Assembly (NCBI RefSeq): GCF_024586455.1
Contig: NC_065922.1
Coordinates: forward strand, 30,686,089-30,750,088
DNA: 64,000 nucleotides
Source: Bactrocera neohumeralis
Lineage: Eukaryota; Arthropoda; Insecta; Diptera; Tephritidae
Reading direction: 5' to 3'
Part shown: one piece after another, positions 1 to 11,454 of the stretch
Numbering within the stretch: the first letter of the stretch is position 1
Layout: each line of letters opens with the position of its first letter
The notes under the pieces: generated by a model
What the model was told of the DNA's origin: nothing
Databases searched by the model: none
Seen by the model: the letters and a program-made list of their open reading frames with translations, nothing else
Translations under genes and position numbers: made by a program

Positions 1-260
1 ATGGCATTTGTTACGGCTCACTAAAGTTGTGTCAGCCGCAAAAGTTGATCTGCTGTATATATTATGTATAAAGTTGGGCCTAAAACACTGCCTTGTGGTA
101 CATCAGCCCTTATCTGTCGTTCATCAGATATGAAATCTCCTGCTTTAACCATAAATTGTCCATTTTTTAAATAAGACTCCAATGTGTTATACAATTCTAA
201 GAGTAAAATGGTTTTAGTTTTATATAAAAGGCCTTTATGCCAGCCATGTCTAGAAATACA

Positions 261-561
261 TACAAGGTGCGTTCCAAAGTAAACAGTACTTTTTGAAACT
301 AGTGCCCTCTGGTGGCGCCATCTATATGTCGACTAGTGCGTTAGAATCTGCTATCTTTATCGATTGTCCAGTAAGAATTTCATGACATTTCATAGATTGG
401 AGGTGAAGTTATTGCGTTTTAAGTGTCAGTATGTTTGTGTTATCGGTGCGAAAATGAGCTTCGAACAAAGAGCCAACATTAAATTTTCTTTTAAAATTGG
501 TAAAACTTTTACCGAAACGTTTCAACTGATGAAAAAAGTTTTTGGCGATGATTGCCTATGA
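261..561 (+). mobile_element. mariner family 1, 5' end fragment
   Basis: The fragment starts with a TA at 261-262 followed by the terminal inverted repeat beginning CAAGGTGCGTTCC, the same terminus as the copies at 13378-14229 and 44437-45283. A transposase N-terminus opens at ATG 454 (MSFEQRANIKF...) and runs about 35 codons of the helix-turn-helix region before a TGA at 559-561. Homology to the other copies stops there, where they continue with an SR(S/R)-V/K-H-E-WF motif. No 3' terminal repeat follows. It is a 5' relic with no catalytic domain. Confidence 0.85.
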
Positions 562-863
562 CGGAACCCGAATTGGTGCGTTGGTATAATATTATTTTCG
601 GAGGAACATCTTTGATAGTAACACTTTTGCAAATATTTTAGAAAGACAGGGTAGAAGACTAATTGGTCTATAGGAAGGCGGCTGTGTTTAGACTGTGCTT
701 TTTGAGATATTGATTTGAAATTACTGATCTGTATTTATCACGGTGAAAATCTTTTTATATTCTTTTATGGCTTAGAAAACAAATTTTTCTATTGTTTTCT
801 TTTCTTTACGTGGCAATCATCAACAGGAGATCATCTAATGTACTTATGTACATAATGTACATG
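562..863. other. AT-rich spacer, nothing recognised
   Basis: No terminal repeat, protein homology or RNA gene is seen between the mariner relic and the hAT-type MITE. The last eight bases (856-863, TGTACATG) are the left target duplication of the MITE. Confidence 0.6.
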
Positions 864-1334
864 CAGTGGAGTAGCTAGGGAGGGGCGAAGGGTGCCGTCG
901 CCCCGGGCGCAACGTCTTGGGGGCGGCAAAACGATCTTCGCTGTTTTTTAATATTCAGAAAAATACTTCAACAAATACTTTTATTTCTCCAAATTTTCAA
1001 AAATGTTATTTAAAAACTCCAATTCGGGCAGAAATTCCTGAAATTGTGTCAAAAGTGTACAAGATATATGGTGAAAATGGGTTTTTTCTATGGCTTTTAA
1101 TAAGATGTCTTGTAAATTTACTATCAATTTCCTCAAAAACCGCATTGTGAGAATTTTGGAACTTCAGAATTTGCGTGGCTTCTAGTTCCTAAATTTTATA
1201 TACTTAATATCGAAGATATTTTGTAAAAATTCACTTTTGTTCGAACCACCTCATGAAACTTGTAGGTAGGTAGATAAAGGGAGGCGGCAGAACATCCTTG
1301 GCCCCGGGCGCCCGAAGTTGTAGCTACGCCACTG
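864..1334. mobile_element. Non-autonomous hAT-type MITE with 8-bp target duplication
   Basis: The left end reads CAGTGGAGTAGCTAGGGAGG and the right end, reverse-complemented, reads CAGTGGCGTAGCTACAAC. Both are followed inside by a GC-rich CCCCGGGCGC block, which gives imperfect inverted termini of the CAGTGGCGTAGCTA type known from hAT elements. Flanking octamers are TGTACATG (856-863) and TGTATATG (1335-1342), an 8-bp duplication with one mismatch, as expected for hAT. The 471-bp interior is AT-rich and codes for nothing recognisable, so it must have been mobilised in trans. Confidence 0.8.
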
Positions 1335-1342
1335 TGTATATG

Positions 1343-3239
1343 TTTCTTCCAAACTGAAACTGAAAGAGCCTTAAGTTGAGTAAACAATAGTCGGCCTCTG
1401 GAAATAAGTATAAATCAATGACAGCCTCACAATGCAGCGGGGGGAATTACTGAACAACTAAACCCATTAAGATCTTTGAAATGAAAGTTTTTTCTGAACA
1501 TAAACATATCCAATTAGCGTCTGTTCTGGAAATTGTCTATGAAAATGTACACTATATGCCTGATTTTCAGATTTCTAGAAAAAGGTACAAATTTGACGAA
1601 TTCTTAGAATCTTTTTACCGCAATGAAGTTTAACCTTCTACCCATTTTTACTACATTTGATAAACATTTTCTCTTTGCAATATTTTACAAATATTTGCTT
1701 CTACTTGCCACACTTTGACATATTCCGCAAATTGAATTTTCTTTCTCAAAGTCAAATATTTCAACATTATTTCTTCCACTTGAAGAGTTAATAAGCCATC
1801 ATTACGCGAAATTTGCTCCCACCTGTAATATAAGCACATACCTCCGTACATAATTTACACGACGCTGCTAAGCCAAAACGTTAATGCAAATACGCCGTCA
1901 CTCACTCGTGCTCGCACTGCAACCTGATTAGCTGGCGCTAAGTTACAAAAACTTTGTCTGGTTTACTTTGCACTCATCAGCCAGGCAGTTAGCGAACACA
2001 TTCAGAACGCCTTGGCTTTGGCTGAAGTGTGTTTATAAAAAGCGTGTTGAACTGCAAAACTTTCCTTGCATAATTAATTACGCCGGGGCATACAAGTCTA
2101 AGGACTTATATACATATACCCATAAAGGTAAGCGCGCCAGCATAAGTGAATTGCAACATTGCAACGGCGTGTGTCTGCCTCATTTCGCACACATAATTAG
2201 GTATTCAAGTAAACAGACGAAAGTGAGGAGGCGCAGCTGCTGAACAAGCGCCGACTTCAAGTTGATGAGTTTATAGCCGAGCGCGCTTAAATTAAAAAAA
2301 GGAATATAAAAATAACCGTTATGCCACTCAAACACATAAATTGCCGCAAAGTTAGCAGAACTCATATAAGTGCCGTTGTTGTGTTGAAAGTCTCAGTTTA
2401 CATGCTTATCCGTAGCTATGTGTGAAAAATTAAAAAACTTTCAGTCATACGCTGCGTATGAGTAACATTTAATGGCTGTTTATTGCGTGCGAAAAAAAGA
2501 GAAAGTAAAGAAACGCTTGCATTGAATTTGTAATGATTATGCAAACCATTTTGTAAGTGCTAATTATATAGAAATACGTTACTTGTTAAACAGCTGCACA
2601 GCGTTGCTTTCCACGCATATAACTTGCTGCGTATGGATCTGCGTTGTTTCACTGCTGTTGCTGAAAGGCAATTTCGCTTTCGCTTTGGCAATCAGTGTCT
2701 CAATGGAATTTTCACTTTTCAATCTCACTGTTGCTGCAACTGCTCATTTTCCTCACTCATCCACATGTGCAATCAAACTTTGTGCAACTTAAATATTTTA
2801 TTTATACACTTTCGTAGTCGCACATTTAAATATGTATACATACGAACTCATATGAGCAGTCCTCATATACCCTACATAAAATGTTCATACAAACATATGG
2901 ACATTTAAATATATATAGAGGTAGACTAGGCATTTCTGCTGATGCACAAGCAAGTTGGAATGCTCATATAATCAGTAGTATATGCGCTTTGGCATTTAAT
3001 TTGTTAGGCAATTTCGCAATACTTTACAACTGTCGACTACTTGGACTACTTGTTGAAATGCTGCAAGTTGCTAAGTGTCTGTCACTCAGTCTATACATAT
3101 GCTCGCTTGTCTACAGTGTGAATATCTTGAGATATGCATGCATTTTTATACTCTTGCAACATGCTGCTATAGAAGATAATAGTTTTGTTTACCTAACGCT
3201 TGTTTGTATCACCTAAAACTAGTTGCTAGGTCCAAGAGG
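1343..3239. other. Unannotated AT-rich DNA
   Basis: Only short open frames without homology are present. A consensus-like splice donor (AAG|GTAAGC) occurs near 2126, but no flanking exon of convincing coding character is seen. Pyrimidine-rich and CA/TG-rich patches around 2600-2900 look like ordinary dipteran intronic or intergenic sequence. Confidence 0.5.
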
Positions 3240-3600
3240 AGTAGTCATCCTTTAAAATGTCTGCGCTTGAAACGAATTTTAACATAATCTGCGGCCTCAC
3301 TATCTATCGATACCTCTTCTAGTGTATCATACCGTGGGAAACCCAGATGATTACAGCGTAGTCTTGCCAATGCGGTACAATTGCACAAGAGATGCTCCTT
3401 TGTTTATCTGCTGTCTTGTTCTCGACATTCCTGCAGTCTTTTCGATCTCTCCGTTGTATTTTTTTTGATGTCTCAGTTAGTATATCGATAATGTTCCTAT
3501 AGCCTCTTCTGTCGAGTGCCAAAGGAATTTTGTGTACTTCCGATCTACCGTTTTGAACATGACTTGACGAAATCGGAAAACAATCACGCCTACTTTTCAC
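3240..3600 (-). pseudogene. LINE ORF2 C-terminal remnant (RNase H-bearing non-LTR element)
   Basis: On the minus strand a frame contains the H-L-L-C-N-C-x-A-L-A-R-L-R-C-N-H-L-G pattern. This is the C-terminal cysteine/histidine motif that follows RNase H in I/LOA-group non-LTR retrotransposons. It continues to an F-K-R-R-H-F-K-G end and a stop near 3240. The upstream part lies in another frame, so at least one frameshift is present. No RT or endonuclease is attached; it is a 5'-truncated, decayed copy. Confidence 0.55.
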
Positions 3601-4089
3601 ATAACACAGTTTTATATTTCATCTCATTCCGTCACCTTCCAAAATGCAAATAAAATACCAATGAAGATATCACTATAAAATTTTTTCCAAATCGTGCGTT
3701 TAACATGGGCCACCTTATGACCAAAAAGTGTGCAATTCGGACCAAAACTATTCAAGTCCTCAGATACCAAATACGTGGATAAAGTTCCAATTGCTGACTT
3801 TTTATTGAAAACATCGGTCAATCTGTACGATACATATATTATAGAAATTCAGAGAGAAAAAAGGGTTCAATCGGCTCAATAATTTCTTTAGCTCCCATAA
3901 ATCTAATAGAAAAATTTTCCAACTTCCAGTTGACTTTATAACGCATAGAACGGCCAATGCATGAGTTATTTTAATAAAATGTGTTAAAGTATTTTTCTAA
4001 TAACGGTACATTTTTGTGTCTAAAATGGATACAATTGGGTGAAAATTTACTCTAGACCTCATATGATTTAGAGACCTCATGCACCTGAA
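3601..4089. other. Unannotated AT-rich DNA
   Basis: No homology recognised. Minus-strand text near 3640-3820 is open for 65 codons but has no motif. Confidence 0.4.
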
Positions 4090-4173
4090 GGTACTTCCCT
4101 GGCTTTGATCCTGGCAACTTGCAAGAGTATGAAATGTTCTGTTACACTCGAACTTAGCCCTTTCTTACTTGCT
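4090..4173 (-). repeat. Dispersed repeat A, terminal fragment
   Basis: Reverse-complemented, the fragment begins CAAGTAAGAAAGGGCTAAGT, then TTCGAGTGTAACAGAACATT and a TACTCTTGCAA block. This is the left end of the repeat seen in full at 31247-32317 and 46299-47217. Only about 85 bases remain. Confidence 0.7.
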
Positions 4174-4539
4174 ATCATATGTTTTTTATATTAAGCACTT
4201 TATGTTTGTGTGTCGAATTGCGTGAAAGTAATATGCTTGTGTTTACTGTTTCTCTAGGCTTTGAAAAGTGTTGTGTGGTATTCAATTTCATGTGGCAAAC
4301 ATTTAACAGCAAAACAGAAGTTGAAAATAATAAGGAATTGCTTCTAGTAATAAGTAAGTAAAAGTAAAATTCGAATGTAATCAAAGACAATATTTTAGAA
4401 TGTAGGCGGTGTGAAATATATTGAAATATCTTCTAAGACTTACAAGAAATTGTTTCATTACAATATAGCTGAGGCCCTACAACCATCAAACGCATTATTA
4501 CGAGTTGTGGGTTTATAAATATGACGCTAAAATTGTACA
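4174..4539. other. Unannotated AT-rich DNA
   Basis: Contains overlapping short open frames on both strands (about 4175-4390) without recognisable motifs; I regard them as chance. Confidence 0.4.
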
Positions 4540-4790
4540 ACAATCTTGCGAATGGCATTGCAAATACGAACCGAAACTGCAAAAAGTATAATAAAATTCC
4601 TGAAGGCACTGAAGGCCATTCCAGCTGACGCTTATATAGTATATAACAAGTGTATAAAAAATTTGATTAATTTTTGGTATGCTTGTAATGGCTCAAAAAT
4701 AGTCTATTTTGAAGACGATAATCAAATTTGTATACGAGAAATACGAGAAAATGTAACTTTTTCTAGTCCGGATCATATTTGATCAGATTT
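4540..4790 (+). mobile_element. mariner family 2, 3' end fragment
   Basis: The plus-strand text carries the tail of a mariner transposase: LKALKAIPADAY, then a CIKNLINFWYACNGS segment and a YFEDDN, matching the usual K-x-I-P-x-x-A-Y ... W-x-x-R/N-x-H-x-C ... YFEGD C-terminus. It ends in a terminal repeat which, reverse-complemented, reads CTGATCAAATATGATCCGGA. The same terminus occurs at 6763, 48442, 49691 and 51064. The catalytic region upstream is missing. Confidence 0.7.
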
Positions 4791-5199
4791 TCAATAGAGT
4801 TCTTTTCATCGTCATTTTGTTCCGGATATTAGCGAAATAATTATATTTGAGCTATGGGAAGATTTAAGTCTGTCTATTCTTTATTTTATTACCAAATTTA
4901 TTAAAATATCTTATTCCCGACCATTATGTGCGATTGAATTTAACAGAATGATTCCATATCTAAGCTGTAGACTAATTTTATTAACTTTTTTACGTTCTCA
5001 CACGATCTTAAGCTTAACTGTTTTACGTAGTTTTATAAAGGATCTGGCTGAAAATTACGGAATAAAGTCAACAGGGAGGAGTCAATTCATTATATTCGAA
5101 ATATAGAGGCTAGAAAAAATATTGACTTATTTTGAACCCTTCGGTACTAAGGGTTTTATAAAACGGGGTTACAATATGTACACCTTCATGTTTGTTCTA
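4791..5199. other. Unannotated AT-rich DNA
   Basis: Nothing recognised; no long open frame. Confidence 0.4.
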
Positions 5200-5850
5200 A
5201 TTTAAAAGTAAAGTAATCCGACGCAAACAGTTGTACTCAACTTCGAGGTTGGCCCTCAATAATGTGGTGTGGGAGTCGATGGATCAAGCTTTGAGGTGGA
5301 ATTGAACCTGTAAATAAGTAGAGTCTTCTTTGCGATAGAATGATCGTAGGAGAGAGGAGTAGCGCACAGGCTTTACGAAAGGGGCCCCTTGTCAAGTGGG
5401 GTGCTTAGTCCGCTGCTGTCAAACTTGGTTTATAAAGGATCTATTGAAAGAAATGGGGGGCTGTCGCCAGGCAACTTAAATTTGTAACGACCGTTTACAA
5501 TCTAAGCCAATGGAACATCAACGTGGTATATAGTACAACTATCTGAACAAGGTTCATCTTTCCGCAATCTTAGGTGTTCTTACTCGATGGGGTCTAATAG
5601 GCATTCATGAGATGCGGCTAAAAATCTTATCGGACACAAATTTTCAAAGTGTATGGAAGAGGGTGAGGGTTTTCTCCTCCATTGCCCAGATTTGGCAGAA
5701 CCGAATTTGAAATATCTTGGGAGTCATATTTTCGGTGAACCTGGAGAGAAAGCCGAAAAAACTTTTACATTTTGCAACAAATTAATATTGCGTCAATTTC
5801 ACAGCCTTTTATTACATTTTTCCCAACATGAATTAAAGCGCTTACTTTAG
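5200..5850 (+). pseudogene. LINE ORF2 C-terminal remnant
   Basis: The clearest part lies at about 5590-5850. One frame has an I-G-I-H-E-M-R-L-K-I-L segment, the counterpart of the T/I-G-x-H-x-x-R-L-x-I-L motif downstream of RNase H in non-LTR elements. A neighbouring frame has CMEEGEGFLLHCPDLAE followed by LKYLGSHIFGEPGE, matching the H-(F/L)-L-C-x-C-P-A-L-A tail. Several stops and at least one frameshift break it. Text from 5200 to 5590 is GC-richer than its surroundings and may be the decayed RNase H part, but I could not align it with confidence. Confidence 0.6.
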
Positions 5851-6762
5851 TACTCAAGTACTTTTGAGTACAGCCCCCCAAAGTAGTATGAAAAAAGCAG
5901 AAGCACATTGTAAGTAGCATTTTATGAGTTTACTCGTCAGTCATTAAAAATGTGAAGACTGCCGTTGTTGTACCTTTTTCATGGCCACGAAACTCGTTAT
6001 ATGTCGCGAATAAAAGGGAAAACATTGGTGGCTATGACATAAAAATGCGGTGGTGCTGGCAATGACAATGTAAATACCCTGCAGCCAGCAGTAACCAGCA
6101 ACCAGCAAAGGCATGCTCATTAATTTTGCGTTTTACGCTGCCACTTCGGGGCCAAAAAACAACAACATCATATACACCGCCTGCAACCGCACCGTGTGGT
6201 GCCATCAAAGTAATATCGCAGCAGCAAAAAATCAACCAGCGACGCGCATAAATCACGGCCGTTTTGGCATTTAAGTGGGATTCCCCGAAAAAGTAGCAAT
6301 GAGTGGCATTTGAAAGTCATTTTTATTACCACTAATACCGCTGCAATGACACGTAGGGTAGAATTAAAGAAATTAAATTGCGACAATTTAAGTGTTGAAG
6401 CACGTTTTAAAAGAGTTGGCAAGTGTGGCCGAATGGGGTAGTGAGTAAAAAAGAGTGTAAAAGTATTGTAAAAGAGTGTTAATGGAATTAAGTGTCATTA
6501 CATACAGGTAATTGCATATTAAATTTTAATTTTAAAGTTCCTCGTGGCTTCCTATTTCGTATTACTGCTATATTATATGTCATAATAGTTGGAGTATCTC
6601 TAGAGCATGGTTGTTTTGTAGACAGCAGGAAAATCAGCCAGCACCAATTGTATGGTTTACTTGAGGGTAAAACAAGTACACAGTTAATTCGAGCAGAAAA
6701 TCGGGGCAACTTCCTCAGTTGCATAATTTTTGTTGATTATTATTTAGATTATGATTTGGCTC
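5851..6762. other. Unannotated DNA, moderately GC-rich centre
   Basis: Between about 6040 and 6300 the sequence is richer in GC (CAGCCAGCAGTAACCAGCAA and similar), which resembles conserved non-coding dipteran sequence. I see no transposon motif and no convincing exon. Confidence 0.4.
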
Positions 6763-6975
6763 TCTCTGATCAAATTTGAGCCGGACTCACAAAAACAACA
6801 TTTTCAAGTATATTAATTTAAATATTTATTGTCTCCTTCAAAATAGCCACCTGAGCCAATACAAGCAAGTCAGCGCTTATCGAGTTTTTAATACATTTGT
6901 TATAAGTTCCGGCTGGGATGGTCTTCAATGACTTCAGCGAATGATTTTTATTGGTTTTAATGGACTTATTCTAGG
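6763..6975 (-). mobile_element. mariner family 2, 3' end fragment
   Basis: The terminal repeat CTGATCAAATTTGAGCCGGA sits at the left edge. Reverse-complemented text encodes a mariner C-terminus: SFAEVIEDHPSRNL, then a C-I-G-S-G-G-Y-F-E-G-D-N motif near 6840, with one internal stop. No upstream transposase is present. Confidence 0.65.
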
Positions 6976-8069
6976 TTGCGGATTTTTCAATTTCAGAAAA
7001 AGTGACAGGCAGTCAAATCTGACGAGAAAAGTCAATACATTATATATGATTATATGTGAAGGCGCATTATGCGTTATACTTTCGATAACGACAACGGTCC
7101 TGCGCGCTATTAATTCTTCAACCATCCTGAATGTCAATATACTTCGTCCACGTCGATTTACAACAAAATATTATAATATATTAAGTATATTAGCTATTGT
7201 TACTTTATCGATTCGTAATAACGAAATAATAAAATTTCATATTTGTGTATACGAAATTTATCATTTTCTATATTGGCGAGTTGTGAGTGTAGTATTTTTC
7301 AAAGATGTCAGTATGGCATTTTTTAAATAAAACCTACATTTTATTCATGGTATATTAAATATGAGTCCATCATTAAATTTTTACCTTTAAACCTTTTACC
7401 GAAAAATCTTTTCAAGTCGATGCAAACAAGATATTAGATAATTTGCGATGATTGATGTCAACACTATTACTTTCATGCATGTATGTTTCTTTAAATTTTT
7501 CGATGTTATCGTGATTAATGGAGTCAAGATCTTCACGGAAATTTCGTATCACTTAAGTACTTGCGTAAGTGAAAATTTCTTCATCAAAAATCAGGAACAA
7601 ATCATCGATTCCGTAGTCGCGATTCCATGGAAACACAAAATTTCAACATTGTTGATTTTTTTGCGTTGTAAAAATCGGCTGACGCACTTTTTGCGTCGTA
7701 AATAAACAGCTATATGTATATATATAGAGCTGTTGACAGCTAAATAGAAACGACACATATTTTGAAGTAAATGATGTTATTTTACAATAAATCACTTATT
7801 TTTTTTGGTTTTTTACTCATTTTATTGAAACTTACGTTAAACTTAAACTCTAATAGTAAAAATTTTAATTAAGAATCCTTTTTTTTTGAAGATTTTAACA
7901 AAAATGTGTAGAATCAACGATTTGAGTGCGCCAGCTAATTAAAATATTTTATAAGCAAAAAATACTGTTATTAAAAAAAAGTTGCTTACTTTTAGTTAAT
8001 ATTTTGTTACTTAACCCTTTTACTTTAATACTGCTTCACATCGATTGCAAATTGACATTATAAGACTCT
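6976..8069. other. Unannotated AT-rich DNA
   Basis: Two plus-strand open stretches (6941-7330, 129 codons; 7448-7705, 85 codons) lack recognisable domains and start contexts. The first overlaps the mariner relic in the wrong strand. I do not support either as a gene. The rest is AT-rich with homopolymer runs. Confidence 0.4.
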
Positions 8070-8830
8070 GACAGCGCAGCACTAGTGTTGATTGCCATGC
8101 CGTCCTAATTTCATCAAAAAGGACATCCATGTTTGTGATATTTTTGCTACCGACAGCTTTTTTGACACCAACAGATACTATGTGTTCTCTTCAGGCCACT
8201 CCAAAACATTCATCGAATTTTCAACAAATAAGTTTTGTGTCAACTTTCCCGTATGTTTTGCAATCCAATATTTTTGGAATTTATATATAACAGGCAAATT
8301 TCTCCATAGTTCATGGCAGAATGACATTTTTGAGAATGTCGACGTATTTCTCCTTTCTTAAAATTACATCAATCGTATGGAATAGACCTCCAACATTCCA
8401 GGGAAAAAATTCCCCACCATGATTGATCCTCCACCTTGCTTCAGTACGTGTGAAACATAACAAAGATCAAATTCTTGATAGATTGGTCGGTGAACATACC
8501 TTCGACCATCAGGATCTATGCGATTAATTCTGGTTACATCGCTCCAAACAACATACTGCCATTGATTTGTTGTCCAAGATCAATAAGAGTGGGAAAAGTT
8601 TACGCGTTATTTACTTAGAATTTTAGTCAGAAGTGGTTTCCTGCGTGCTGTCCTACCGTGAAGTCCAAATTCGACCAACGCCGGGAAATTGTTTCTTTGT
8701 GTATTTGGCCATTATATTCGTCTTGAGTTTTATAATGTCAGTGGAACTCTTTTTTGGGCCTCCTCGGGCGATGCTAGTAATTCAGCGGTCTATTTCTGTT
8801 GAAGCTTTTAAGGTTATTCTTTGCGTGTAA
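8070..8830 (-). mobile_element. Tc1-like transposase remnant
   Basis: Reverse-complemented reading gives, in order with frame changes: an L-H-G-R-T-A-R-R-K-P-L-L-T segment near 8650, a V-V-W-S-D-V-T-R-I-N-R-I-D-P-D-G-R-R-Y-V block near 8510, an L-K-Q-G-G-G-S-I-M-V block near 8440, and N-V-L-E-W-P near 8190. These correspond to the GLHGR/A-R-K-P, SDE-x-x-F/I, KHGGGSIMVWG and VLEWPAQSPDLNP signatures of Tc1 transposases. The catalytic SDE is changed to SDV and there are several frameshifts, so it is inactive. Confidence 0.8.
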
Positions 8831-9084
8831 CATTGGAAATAGTTTTAAAATTCAGTATATGCTAAAGGGCATTGAAAACGATTTTTTTTACCTGATTCCA
8901 AATTTCTTTGTACGTCTTTCCAGACTCACGAAGGTCAAAAATATAGCTCCTTATACATATAAGCACCTTCGGTATATGTATGTATAAGCAGTTCTGCTTT
9001 TTTGACTGTCGCAACATGTTGCACTGAGTACAAGTATTTTTTCGACGGTAGTTTATAAAAGGCCTGCGTAATTCCATTTTATAG
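8831..9084. other. Spacer between Tc1-like and mariner relics
   Basis: AT-rich, with TATACATATAAG-type tracts near 8950; no feature recognised. Confidence 0.4.
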
Positions 9085-9447
9085 TGGGTGAGACAAGGGT
9101 GTCATTTTCGTGGTTTTAATTTTTTGTGATAAAAAAGCACCCAGAATAAAACGCAAACTATTGAATTAATCATCAATATTTATTTTAGCACCTTCAAAGT
9201 AACCACAAGACCACTTATGCCACCGATTTATCTAGTCCTCGCAACATTTTTCGTACTCATTTTTGGGACGGTATTCAGCGAATTATTTTTTATCTCTTTG
9301 ATCGCCTGAAAACGGGTTTCTCGGAGCGGCAATTTCAGTTGGGAGATCAAGGCAAGATCGCATAAAATTTGATGAATATGGTGAGATACTACATTGATCC
9401 CTAAGGTTTTCATATTTGAACTGTTTTGAGTATATTTTCCAACAAAC

Positions 9448-9450
<3 letters not shown>
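9085..9450 (-). mobile_element. mariner transposase C-terminal fragment
   Basis: Reverse-complemented text reads, with frame changes, Y-S-S-N-F-M-R-S-C-L-D-L-P (decayed YSPDLAPCDLFLFP, holding the third catalytic position), then RFQAIKEIKNNSLNTVPK, N-E-Y-E-K-C-C-E-D-x-I-N-R-W-H-K and G-Y-F-E-G-A-K-I-N-I-D-D followed by a stop near 9165. This is a typical mariner C-terminal third. The upstream portion is absent and the fragment abuts an A-tract. Confidence 0.75.

Positions 9451-9452
<2 letters not shown>

Positions 9453-9479
<27 letters not shown>
9453..9479 (+). repeat. A27 homopolymer tract
   Basis: Twenty-seven consecutive A residues, the longest homopolymer I noticed in the window. It could be a retroposon tail or slippage; no SINE body or mRNA-derived sequence is recognisable directly upstream. 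Confidence 0.9.
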
Positions 9480-10758
9480 TTCGAATGTATCCTTAGCGTG
9501 ATGACCTATTACCGTTTAAAAATAAAAAATATGCGAAGTATACCTTTCTTTATCTTCGAGGTATATTTACGAAATTTGCTAAGCAGATTTCTTGCATCCT
9601 ACAATTTGGGAGAAAGCACCATTTTCGGCTGCATGTGAATTTCGGCCTTCCGTACTTGTTAATATAACACTTACATTAAAGTAAAAAAAGAGTGAAGTAC
9701 GTTCTTGGCATTCGCAATGAAGCATAAAAAATACCGTTAAGCGAAAATATGTCAAGCATAATTTGGCATGCAATGAAGCCGAAGCAAAAATGACTGACAA
9801 CCCGCTAATGGGCATTTGCATGTCACATACACAGACATACATACATACAAAGCAAGGAACGCATTTTCCTGCGAATACTTTAATAGTCATGAGCATAGCT
9901 TGAGCGCAGGTAATTTCAAGTGACAAATGAGTTAAGCATTAAGTGAGAAACATATCAGGTGCCAAGAAAGTAATTCGCGCATAATGAAAGGAAATAAAGG
10001 AAGGCAGGTGAAGTTTATGAAACTTAAGAGAAATCGAAAAAGGAAAAAATATCTGCCGCTTACATTTAATATTTGCACTTGCCATAAAATACGAAAGAGC
10101 ATGGTATTGTGGGCGCTCACGCTATCTCCATATGGCATCGTGTGACATGGCGTATACGCAACATAATTGTAATTGTAATATTTAATATACATGTTGGTAA
10201 ATATGTACTAAATACATGTATGTTGTGCTATGTATACATATGTCCACCGTATTATTTACATTTTTGCGCATATTTCCTGTGTTCTCCGTATAAAAACACA
10301 AAACAAAGGACATGTGAGCCTACAACAATTGTCCTGCGTTTGATTGTGTGCCATGATTGTGCTTTGATATTAATATGCACATTTACAAGGAATTTATGGT
10401 ATACAATAAAATATTTCACCCACTAGGATATTTACAAGAATCCAGAAAATGCTTACTTTACTTAAATATCATTGTTGGTTTGTTTCGTAAACGAATATAC
10501 CTATGTGTGTATATATTTTTCAATGGTGAAAAACATGTTGCCAGATATTTGGAAATTAATGAAATGAAATGAAATTTTACATCAACATTTTTAATTATTC
10601 CTTAATGTGCAAAAATGAAAAATTTGAAAGCATTTAATTGTGTTTCTTTTGCTTAAAACGCCATATATTGGTTGGGAAACATTTTGAGGAGTCTGGCAAC
10701 AACGAAGCATGTGAAAAACGATGTGTAAAATTGAGAATAGAATTTGCACGTTTATTTA
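9480..10758. other. Unannotated AT-rich DNA
   Basis: No homology recognised. Open frames up to 115 codons on either strand (for example 9579-9926 minus) have no motif. The sequence looks like ordinary single-copy intronic or intergenic DNA. Confidence 0.4.
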
Positions 10759-11417
10759 AGGGTTTTCATAGGTTCCCTCGGGTAAAAAAAAAAAAACATT
10801 CTTTCAAAATTTTTTTTCTGGTATAAAAGATAAAATATTATATTAGAATTTTTTGTTGTTAAAAACATTTACTATTATCAAAGAAATCCTGAAATTTTTG
10901 GAAAAAAATATTTTAAACTCTCTCATTGCGACGCCATTTCCGTTGATCCTTCGGAAAAAAGATGCGCCCGCGTTGGCAGGATACCTCCAAGATCATTTAA
11001 AGTGAAAAAACGTGTTTTAGTTAAAACCTTAACTTAGGACTTGAAAGATTGGATTTTTGGCAGAAGTTTTTACAAAAAAATGAAAAAATTTCGCGACATT
11101 TTTTTTTTCAAAATAGTTGTCTAAAAGAATACTCTTCATCTTAGTCCTTAGGAATTGTATCTCAAAGACCTGTGTAAAACTTCATGCAGATCGGTTGAGT
11201 AGTTCTCGAGTAAACTTGTTAAGCGACTTCAAAAACACAGTTTCGAGAAAAACGCGTTTAAAGACGACGCACTTAGCCTAGCTAGCCTCGAGCGCACAAG
11301 TTCTCAAGGCTGTACCTCCGAAGCTATTACTCGGATCAACTTGAAAATTTAGGACGACATTCTAGAGGTGTTGTAGAATTTAATAAGGCAATAAAAAAGT
11401 TCGACCCTTAAACCCAT
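10759..11417 (+). repeat. Dispersed repeat C, copy 1
   Basis: Begins AAGGGTTTTCATAGGTTCCC followed by TCGGGTAAAAA and ends near CCCTTAAACCCATG. Internal blocks shared with copies at 12553-13070 (inverted) and 20902-21543 include TTGCGACGCCATTTCC, CGTGTTTTAGTTAAAACC, ACGCGTTTAAAGACG and CTTAGCCTAGCTAGCC. Loose inverted ends of the GGGTT...AACCC type hint at a non-autonomous DNA element. No coding capacity; class unknown. Confidence 0.75.
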
Positions 11418-11454
11418 GCAATTCCTTTAGAAAAACATGTACAAGATATAATTC

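Noticed and set aside
2110..2140. Splice-donor-like AAG|GTAAGC
   Set aside because: No polypyrimidine acceptor or coding exon upstream; a lone hexamer is expected by chance.
6941..7330. 129-codon plus-strand open frame
   Set aside because: It overlaps the 3' end of a minus-strand mariner relic, has no domain, and composition follows local AT content.
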